This document shows positions 56,708 through 64,000 of a stretch of DNA of 64,000 bases, in pieces (the first letter of the stretch is position 1; each line of letters opens with the position of its first letter). The stretch is from NCBI GenBank assembly GCA_944989445.1, contig CALYLW010000133.1, positions 127,501 through 191,500 of the forward strand, read 5' to 3'. The notes below the pieces were generated by a model that searched no databases, was not told the origin of the DNA, and saw nothing but the letters and a program-made list of their open reading frames with translations. The stretch is from Ampullaceana balthica (Eukaryota; Mollusca; Gastropoda; Lymnaeidae). The position numbers and the translations under genes were made by a program.

Positions 56708-57049
56708 ATGAGAATTTTCATCTTAGTCTTAGTAATAACCACACTACTTTTAAGGACATTAACGTCAACCAACAAACATCCTAAAAATCAGAGTAATATA
56801 TCAATAATTATAAACCACCACAACACAAAGCACACTGACACTGACTACACCTCTATCTTAAGCACAATAAAGGAAATCTCCTTCAAACAATGGAAACATA
56901 AAATATGTAGATATAAGCAAAAACACTTAATCTTAATTTTGCTCCTCTCAGGCGACATAGAACTTAACCCAGGCCCAGTATCATCTAAATGTCAAATTTG
57001 TATTAAGGCATGCACTACCAAACAAGGAACCATTCAGTGTGACACCTGA
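56708..57049 (+). CDS. LINE N-terminal segment with 2A peptide
   Basis: 113 codons to a TGA. A hydrophobic signal-like start (MRIFILVLVITTLLL) is followed at residues 82-90 by GDIELNPGP, a match to the 2A ribosome-skipping consensus (D-V/I-E-x-N-P-G-P); the break would fall between Gly89 and Pro90. Directly after it begins a PHD-type Cys-His module (C95, C98, C111). The frame is the same as the next one, so this is the front of a single polyprotein. Such 2A sequences have been described in CR1-like LINEs of several animals. Confidence 0.85.
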   Translation: MRIFILVLVITTLLLRTLTSTNKHPKNQSNISIIINHHNTKHTDTDYTSILSTIKEISFKQWKHKICRYKQKHLILILLLSGDIELNPGPVSSKCQICIKACTTKQGTIQCDT

Positions 57050-60000
57050 AATGAATGGTACCACATTGCATGCCTGCATTCTAACACACCAAAGCACATA
57101 GCAATAGGCCTAAGAAATAAATATGCATCTTGGCACTGCATACATTGTGGGTTGCCCCAAATCAGTTCAGATTTATTTAACTATAAGGACCTTATCACCA
57201 CAAACTCTTACAGTGTTTTGGCTAATCCTTTTATAAATAAACCACTAGATAAAATGAAACCTACCATACAAACCCATAAAATTACCCATAAAAAATCTAA
57301 TAATAATAATAATCAAAACATTCTCAAAACACTAATAGTTAATTTCCAAAGCTTAAAAAATAAAATTCCAGATTTAGAACTACTTATAAAAACAGAAGAA
57401 CCAGACATAATTGCTGGTTCTGAAACTTGGTTGAACCCCAACATATATAACTCTGAGATTTTAAACACCAATTATAATATTTTTAAGAAAGACAGACCAG
57501 ACAATTATGGAGGAGTGCTACTTGCAATTAAATCAAATATCATAGCTGAAGAAATTACTACACAGCCAAATTTTAATATAGAGTCTATTTATTGTAAAAT
57601 AATTACACCAAACTCATCCCCACTTATTGTAGGCAGTATATATAGACCTCCGAATACAAACCTAGAATACATGAACAATCTTTGTAGTCAATTAACTTTC
57701 ATAAAAGAGAATAATAAAAATGCAGTTCTATGGATTATGGGGGACTTTAATCTTCCAGATATAAATTGGAAAAATTATACAATTGATAACCATCAAACTA
57801 ACAAAGAAATTAATGAACATTTTTTAGACACTATAAACAACATAAACCTAGAACAGATAGTAAAAACAGCAACAAGGAAAAATAAAACACTAGATTTATT
57901 CCTAACAAATAGACCAGGACTAGTGTTAGACTATAAAATAATTCCAGGATTGTCCGACCATGATATTGTTAGGGTCACCAATACAATAAAAACTAAAATT
58001 AATAAGATACCTAGGAGAATAATCTATCTTTGGAATAAATGTAATTCAATAAAACTACACCAATCAGCGGCTAACTTCCAACAAACTTTCCTAAGTAAAT
58101 TTAACACAAATAGCCCAGTAGAAGAAATTTGGAAAGATATAAAAACAAATCTAAAAACTATAATGGATGAGAATGTTCCAACAAAACTAACATCAAATAA
58201 AATTAACAAATGCTGGTTCAATTCTAGATTGAAAAAGCTATGCAAACTAAAAGAAAACTTATTTAAGAAATATAAAGCTACCTATTCATATAGGATACAC
58301 AAAAAATACTTAAAGATTAAACACTTGACACAAAAACTTAGTCGAAACCTCCAAAATGAATATATAAACAATGTAATTACCAAAGATAACAATAAAAACT
58401 TATGGTCCTTTATCAAATCTAAAAAAATGGAACCTTCAGGAATAGCCACACTAAAAGGCTCAAATAATAAAACCTATAATGATAATGAAACTAAAGCTAA
58501 TATCCTTAACACATATTTTGCATCATCTTTTTCTGCCTCAGGCGACAAGGAAGTTTTAATAAATTTAAATAAAATGGAGGAAATAGGTAACATAACTGTA
58601 GATGAGATAGGTATACATTCACTCCTAAAAAACTTAAAAATAAACAAAGCTACTGGCCCAGATGATTTGCCTGCAAGATTATTAAAAGAACTAAGCAATG
58701 AACTGTCCCCAATCCTTGTAGTTCTCTTTCAAGCCTCTCTAAACCAGGTTAAAGTGCCCAAGGATTGGAAATTAGCTAACGTAACTCCACTCTTTAAGAA
58801 AGGGGATAAATCAGACCCTGGTAATTACAGGCCTGTATCACTTACTAGTATCACCTGTAAATTACTAGAACACATAATATATAGTAGAATAGTTAACCAC
58901 CTTGACAAATATAATGCCCTATGCCCACATCAACATGGCTTTAGAAAAAACAGATCATGTGAAACACAATTAATAGGTTTAATAGATGAACTATCAAAAG
59001 GCTTAGACAAAAATGATCAAATAGACACAATATTACTAGACTTCTCAAAAGCATTTGACAAAGTTCACCACCTTAGTTTACTTAAAAAACTTAACTACTT
59101 TGGAATCTCAGGTTCCTTACATCACTGGATCCAAGACTTCCTTTTGGGCAGGGAGCAAACTGTAATAATTAATGGATCTAAATCTGCACCAATAAAGGTT
59201 AACTCAGGAGTTCCACAAGGAACTGTGCTAGGTCCCTTACTCTTTTTAATTTATATAAATGATTTACCCAACAACATCTCAACAGGTACAAAAGTTAGGT
59301 TATTTGCTGATGATTGTATAATCTATAGAACAATTAAATCAGAACAAGATAGCAAAATTTTACAAAAAGACTTAGATGAATTGATAAAATGGGAAACTAA
59401 CTGGAGTATGTCTTTCCACCCAGAAAAGTGTCAACTGTTAAGAGTAACAAAGAAAAAGAAACAAATAAATTCAAAATATTACATTCATGGAAAAGAACTG
59501 ACCCAAACTAAAGATGCAAAATACTTAGGAGTCTTAATAAATGAGAAACTATCATGGAATCCCCATGTCAATGAAGTTATTAAAAAATCAAACAAAACCT
59601 TAGGCTTTATAAAAAGGAACTTTAACAAATGTAATAGAGATATAAAACTAAAATGCTACCTCACTTTGGTGAGACCTGTACTAGAATATGCATCTTCTGT
59701 ATGGGACCCATCCACCAAAGAAAACATTGATAAACTAGAACAAATTCAAAAAAGAGCTGCCAGATTCATTACTGGAGAATATTCGAAACTGACAAGAATA
59801 ACACCATTAGTTAAATCATTAAACCTTGAAACACTAGAGGATAGAAGAACCAAGAGCAAAGTAGTAATCATACATAAAGCAATTAATTCTAATTTAGAAA
59901 TACAACACAAAGATAACTTAATACAACCCTCAGATAGACATAAGGATAAAAACACCTTTCTTATTCCGTATGCAAGAACAAACACATACAAGTTTTCCTT

Positions 60001-60100
60001 CTTCCCGTCCGGAATTCGGGCGTGGAATGGGTTGCCTGAAGAATCCAGGAAAACCAACACTTTATCAACATTTAAATCTCTAATAAAAATGCAGGACTAA
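57050..60100 (+). CDS. LINE PHD tail, endonuclease and reverse transcriptase
   Basis: After the TGA at 57047 the same frame continues with WYHIACLH and WHCIHC, completing a PHD-like finger, then runs to 60100; the first ATG is at 57152 and gives 982 residues. Endonuclease motifs: LIVNFQSLKNK, GSETWL, IYRPPNTN, GDFNLPDINW and SDHDIV. RT motifs: LANVTPLFKKGDKS, YRPVSLTS, FRKNRSCETQL, LLDFSKAFDKVHH, NSGVPQGTVLGPLLF, LFADDCIIY and YLGVLINEKLSW. All catalytic residues appear present. Apart from the one TGA this copy looks able to encode full proteins. Confidence 0.93.
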   Translation, partial: NEWYHIACLHSNTPKHIAIGLRNKYASWHCIHCGLPQISSDLFNYKDLITTNSYSVLANPFINKPLDKMKPTIQTHKITHKKSNNNNNQNILKTLIVNFQSLKNKIPDLELLIKTEEPDIIAGSETWLNPNIYNSEILNTNYNIFKKDRPDNYGGVLLAIKSNIIAEEITTQPNFNIESIYCKIITPNSSPLIVGSIYRPPNTNLEYMNNLCSQLTFIKENNKNAVLWIMGDFNLPDINWKNYTIDNHQTNKEINEHFLDTINNINLEQIVKTATRKNKTLDLFLTNRPGLVLDYKIIPGLSDHDIVRVTNTIKTKINKIPRRIIYLWNKCNSIKLHQSAANFQQTFLSKFNTNSPVEEIWKDIKTNLKTIMDENVPTKLTSNKINKCWFNSRLKKLCKLKENLFKKYKATYSYRIHKKYLKIKHLTQKLSRNLQNEYINNVITKDNNKNLWSFIKSKKMEPSGIATLKGSNNKTYNDNETKANILNTYFASSFSASGDKEVLINLNKMEEIGNITVDEIGIHSLLKNLKINKATGPDDLPARLLKELSNELSPILVVLFQASLNQVKVPKDWKLANVTPLFKKGDKSDPGNYRPVSLTSITCKLLEHIIYSRIVNHLDKYNALCPHQHGFRKNRSCETQLIGLIDELSKGLDKNDQIDTILLDFSKAFDKVHHLSLLKKLNYFGISGSLHHWIQDFLLGREQTVIINGSKSAPIKVNSGVPQGTVLGPLLFLIYINDLPNNISTGTKVRLFADDCIIYRTIKSEQDSKILQKDLDELIKWETNWSMSFHPEKCQLLRVTKKKKQINSKYYIHGKELTQTKDAKYLGVLINEKLSWNPHVNEVIKKSNKTLGFIKRNFNKCNRDIKLKCYLTLVRPVLEYASSVWDPSTKENIDKLEQIQKRAARFITGEYSKLTRITPLVKSLNLETLEDRRTKSKVVIIHKAINSNLEIQHKDNLIQPSDRHKDKNTFLIPYARTNTYKFSFFPSGIRAWNGLPEESRKTNTLSTFKSLIKMQD

Positions 60101-60179
60101 ACACAAACCATAGATAAGCGTAGGACGCAATAATCTTCTGTATAGAAGGAGCGTCTGTAAACAGATAAGATAATGTTGA

Positions 60180-62160
60180 TAGATGCATTTTTGGGTGAGA
60201 CGGGACCGTGTGCCAAATTTCAGCTTGATCGGATCACGGGAAGTAGGTCGTTTTTTGACTTTTGTTTTTCCGCCCGCCCAAGACAGAGAGAGATGATGAC
60301 AGACAGACAGAGAGAGACGCCGGTGAAGTTAATATAAGGGATTTAAAAAATAAATTACTTTAAGGGTCACCGGTCCCATCAGTTTAACATATGACGTTCG
60401 AAAATCTGTGCATTTTTCATTACAAATATATAAATATATTTATCTATTTTGCTCAATATCGTGTAAAATTGAATGGGGAATACAATACATGTATACTAAG
60501 AGTTTAGTAAAAACAAATTTAGGGCCCCCAGTCCCGATGAAATGGCCATTAGGAGTTCAGGGCCCTATAGTAATTTAATATAGACTCTTAAGTTTTTATA
60601 TACCATGTTTGGTCAAAATCCAGTTATTTTCTCATTATCTAACAATATATGAAAAATAGACATTTGGGGCCCCCGGCCCAATCGATATAAGATGTAAATT
60701 TCAAATGCTGTTCATTTTAAATCAGTTTTTCATGGATATATTTCTCAAGATCGTTAAAAATACAATGGCAAATAATATCTCAAACATATTAGAAAAAAAA
60801 AGACATTTGGGGCCCCCAGCCCTGAACAATTGGATGTTAGACGTGCAATGCCCTTTTTATTTTAATATGGGCTACCAAATTTTTATATACAAAGTTTGGT
60901 TAAGATCCATCAATTTACCTAATTATTTTTATACAGCTCATATAAGAAAAAAATATTTTTATGGGCCCCCCGCACCCCATGAGTGTTAAATTTTGCAAAA
61001 AAGTTGTCTATTACGATCACAGCAGCGTACTCAAAAGTCTCCCAAAGTTTAATGACGATCGGATGAATGGTTTAGTCAGCTATAAAGGACATACATACAT
61101 ACATACATACACACTTTGATGTATATATATATAAGATTAGCAAAAACAACATTAAGGGCCCCCTGGCCCAATCTGTGCATGAAATTAACATTAAAATAGG
61201 TGTTCATTTCAATATGGATCATGATAGATTTATTAGTTAACGCTTTTCAAGATCGTGTAAATCATAACGGGAATAAAGTATTTAACGCTTACAAAAAAAA
61301 TATTTTGGGCCCCCGGCCGCAAAGGAACCGACATTAGCAGTTCAATGCCATATGGTACTTTAATATAGGCTATCAAGCTGTTATGTACCAAGTTTGGTGA
61401 AGATCCATTCATTTTCCAAGCAGCTAAGCCCTAAACTAATTTTTATGTAGCTCATAAAAGAAAAAATTCTCATTATGGGCTCCCGGCGCTCCATGAGTGT
61501 TAAATTTTGAAAAAGAAGTAGCCTATTTCCATCCCTGGAGTATACTCAAAAGTCTCCAAAAGTTTCATGGCGATCGGATGAATGGTTTAGTCAGCTATAA
61601 CAGACATGCATACATACATACATTGATTTTTATATAATATAGATATAGATAAGATTAGCAAAAACCACATTAAGGGCCCCCTGGCCCAATCGGTGCAAGA
61701 AATTAACTTTAAAATACCTGTTCATTTCAATCTGGATCATGATAGAGATATTAGTCAATGCTTTTCAAGATATTGTAAATCATAACGGGAATAAAGTATT
61801 TAACGCTTACAAAAAAAATGATTTTGGGCCCCCGGCTCCGAAGGAACGGACATTAGGAGTTCAATGCCATATGGTACTTTAATATAGACTATCAAGTTGT
61901 TATGTACCAAGTTTGGTCAAGATCCATTCATTTTCCAAGCAGCTAATCCCTAAACTAATTTGTATATAGCTCATATAAGAAAAAAATTCTCATTATGGGC
62001 CCCCGGCGCCCCATGAGTGTTAAATTTTGAAAATAAAAAACCTATTTCCATCCCGGGAGCGTACTCAAAAGTCTCCAAAAGTTTCATGGCGATCGGATGA
62101 ATGGTTTAGTCAGCTATAACAGACATGTATACATACATACATTGATTTTTATATATATAG
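60180..62160 (+). repeat. Long repeat array with GGGCCCCCGGCCC blocks
   Basis: Blocks of the type TTTGGGGCCCCCxGCCC recur near 60520, 60665, 60808, 60965, 61158, 61310, 61475, 61675, 61825 and 61997. The segments 61135-61650 and 61653-62160 are near-identical tandem copies. Phrases such as TTTCATGGCGATCGGATGAA then TGGTTTAGTCAGC and (CATA)n close each unit. No protein coding. Confidence 0.85.
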
Positions 62161-62184
62161 ATAAATCCTCAAATCCTATTTTAA

Positions 62185-62595
62185 AAACCTTTATATTAAC
62201 TCGTGGTGTCTGTTTGTTTGAACCCTTGCTTGCTTGTTTGTCGCCAAAAAATTGGATCGAATTTTAGCCCATTTCCTCGTAAGCTAGCGATCTGAAATTT
62301 TGCAGGCAGACTCATGCCAATGATAAAAATGATGTATCAAAATTTCAGATCGATCGCATGTGCTGTAATTCAAATATTGAATTTTTAGATTATTTTATTT
62401 ATCTCCATGTATCATGTTAAATTTTTTCAGATACAGTGTCGCGGTGCGTATTATATTGAACAACCTTTCCTGTCGCGCAATATGGTGCGTATTTTATTGA
62501 CAACACTTTTTATAAACATATTCCTGATCGATGCGCATTATATTAAACACGTTTTACGAGACATAACTACAATTTTACACGCTTTTATTTAAGTC
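62185..62595 (+). repeat. Second copy of the repeat at 43362
   Basis: TTTATATTAACTCGTGGTGT to AACATATTCCTGATCGATGC matches 43365-43735 at most positions. A third related end lies at 63085-63190 (GCGCTGCGTAT...TAGTAAAAAACTTG). Confidence 0.8.
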
Positions 62596-62639
62596 ACAAT
62601 GTTTGTATGTTGTATCCATCCTTCCTTCAAAACATGAAA

Positions 62640-62800
62640 CGTAAAATTATACCACTTCTGATGGTCCTAGAGATCTAAAACTTTTACCACAGTTAGATCT
62701 TGGATGACAATGCATTGCATCAAAATTTCAGATCGATCGAATGTACCGTATTGAAATTATTGCATTTTTAGTTTATCTATAGTCTATATATAAGCATCGG
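62640..62800 (+). repeat. Dispersed repeat (GATGGTCCTAGAGATCT)
   Basis: TCTGATGGTCCTAGAGATCT, AGATCTTGGATGA, AATGCATT and CAGATCGATCGAATGTACCG also occur at 33860-33985, and their reverse complement at 56590-56645 directly before the full-length LINE. Confidence 0.8.
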
Positions 62801-63329
62801 TACCCGTCTGCTTTGTTGACATCCATGAGTTCACCACGTGAACAAAACACCGTGGTATATAACGTTGGGTGGGCGCTTATGAGGTGTTTGGTATAAAACA
62901 AAAAGTATGGTAAAAAAGATGTGTGGGCTTCAGACGTGAATTTTAAAGAGTTTTTATTATAAGTTTTAAAAAATAGCTGTAAAAACAAAGTTTTTGACTA
63001 TAAATATCTTATATATGAGACAATACTAAAAGTAGTGATTATGTTAAAAGCGTGTCCTTTTTAAAAAAAGATTTTTTAAATATTTAATTATTTCTTGTAT
63101 TTTTGGATTGTCTTGCGCTGCGTATCATTCTTTTAGTTACGTCTCGTACATAAAGGATTTATAGTAAAAAACTTGCATTTTTACGGGGTTTTTATTACTT
63201 GGTTCCCTTTTCCAAAATTAAAATATAAGTTAAAACAATGACGTCATATACTATTTTTTTACATCGCGTCTTTAAAGTTATAATCATTTTGAGCAACGAT
63301 GCACACCTTCTGTTTTATGATATAAGATC

Positions 63330-63790
63330 AAACAATGACGTCAAACCGTTCCACATCCAGCTAATGAGCTTCTGTCGGTCTACTCACAAAGTCATCAGCT
63401 ACGCTTTTCTACAGAAACACGCATTATCTGTGTTCCTAAGACATGAACTAAAACGTTTGGTGAAAGGTCATTCTCTTTTTGTGCATGTCAAACAATGTAA
63501 TTCTCTACCATAACACATCAGTAGTATTTCAACTACTAAGTCTTTCAAGAATGCACTTAAGACACGTCTTTTCAAAATTTATTTTCAAAATTAATGAAAC
63601 AACATTTCTTTTTAATGATTAACGTAGTTTATGTGTAACGTACTTAAGTTATGTGGTTATTATGATATGAATGTTTATTTAATTAGCATATGTATGTTAT
63701 TATCTCCATGTTAAGCACTGTGAGCCCGGCTCCTTGCTTGGATACATCGCTATATTCATTTTCAATTTATTATTATTAGACACTTTGAGC
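63330..63790 (+). pseudogene. LINE 3' end (L2/CR1-like)
   Basis: HSLFVHVKQCNSLP, stop, then VVSTTKSFKNALKTRLFKIY fits the end of an ORF2 (NSLP...S..SFK..LK..LF). It is followed by TTAAGCACTGTGAGCCCGGC then CGCTATAT and TTATTATTATTA, which looks like an L2/CR1 3' tail. No RT remains. Confidence 0.5.
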
Positions 63791-64000
63791 CAGGAACTTC
63801 ATATGATTTTTTTCAGTAAATTTGTAAGAATCTATTCACCACTAGATTTTACACGATTTTTACAAACATTATCACACATCTCAATGACGATCCGGATCGA
63901 AAACTTAAATGGTTTTAAACTTAACATTTTGAAACTTTTATCCCCGAGAGATTGATTGTTTTACTTTAAACGTTTTTTTTTAAATTGACTATGGGCATTC

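Larger units (their letters stand above)
56640..60175 (+). mobile_element. CR1-type LINE, nearly full length
   Basis: A short leader is followed by a reading frame (56708-60100) with one internal TGA, then a 3' tail with an imperfect hairpin-like ATCTTCTGTATAGAAGG and ATAAGATAA end. Other copies lie at 7.66-8.49 kb, 34.6 kb, 40.2 kb and 48.5-49.6 kb. No clear target duplication was seen. Confidence 0.9.

Overview
The window is eukaryotic, AT-rich, intron-bearing and packed with transposable-element debris. The only host-type long gene is a broken GRL101-like receptor (C-type lectin, LDLa-like, leucine-rich and seven-helix parts). That receptor class is known from pond snails. Together with a 2A-bearing CR1-type LINE and pogo/hAT elements it suggests a gastropod mollusc, probably a panpulmonate; this is inference, no species can be named. 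Nothing bacterial, no CRISPR array, no rRNA and no convincing functional tRNA was seen.

Layout. 1-1489 unassigned. 1490-5542 is an LTR retrotransposon on the minus strand with both LTRs, a perfect 5-bp target duplication, gag, a zinc knuckle and a KH-like domain, but most of pol is deleted. 5543-9190 holds TA microsatellites, a signal-peptide exon and two LINE relics. 9190-13130 holds a LINE tail and an array of ~160-bp units. 13366-13553 is a small hAT-type MITE. 13575-14537 is a possible two-exon secreted gene. 15.2-17.9 kb has two inverted copies of a CAA-rich repeat around an LTR. 18.4-21.5 kb is repeat sequence with a ~1.07-kb tandem duplication. 21.8-22.7 kb has a SINE and an unusual promoter made of about twenty heat-shock-element modules, facing a short Cys-motif reading frame. 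23.5-26.9 kb is the receptor pseudogene.

27.7-31.4 kb carries a LINE tail, a hAT end fragment and a complete BED-type hAT with 8-bp target duplication. 34.6-38.4 kb is a three-level nest: a LINE relic split by a hAT MITE, itself split by a 3.3-kb hAT transposon. An 11-bp minisatellite follows, then gypsy integrase and LINE fragments. 41.2-45.3 kb is a decayed LINE with an inverted 5' segment and a secondary repeat insertion. 45.7-46.5 kb repeats the ~160-bp family in reverse. 48.5-49.6 kb is a young 5'-truncated CR1 copy, next to a hAT relic at 49.8-51.8 kb. 52.1 kb has a phase 1-1 exon, 53.5 kb a pogo-like relic, 54.2-55.4 kb an intact RNase H reading frame, 56.7-60.2 kb a nearly full-length CR1 LINE, and 60.3-64 kb repeats plus a LINE 3' end.

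Host genes here do not form a pathway; the window is mainly a record of successive insertions. The points most worth follow-up are the heat-shock-type promoter, the KH-like domain in the LTR element, the receptor pseudogene and the nested hAT elements.
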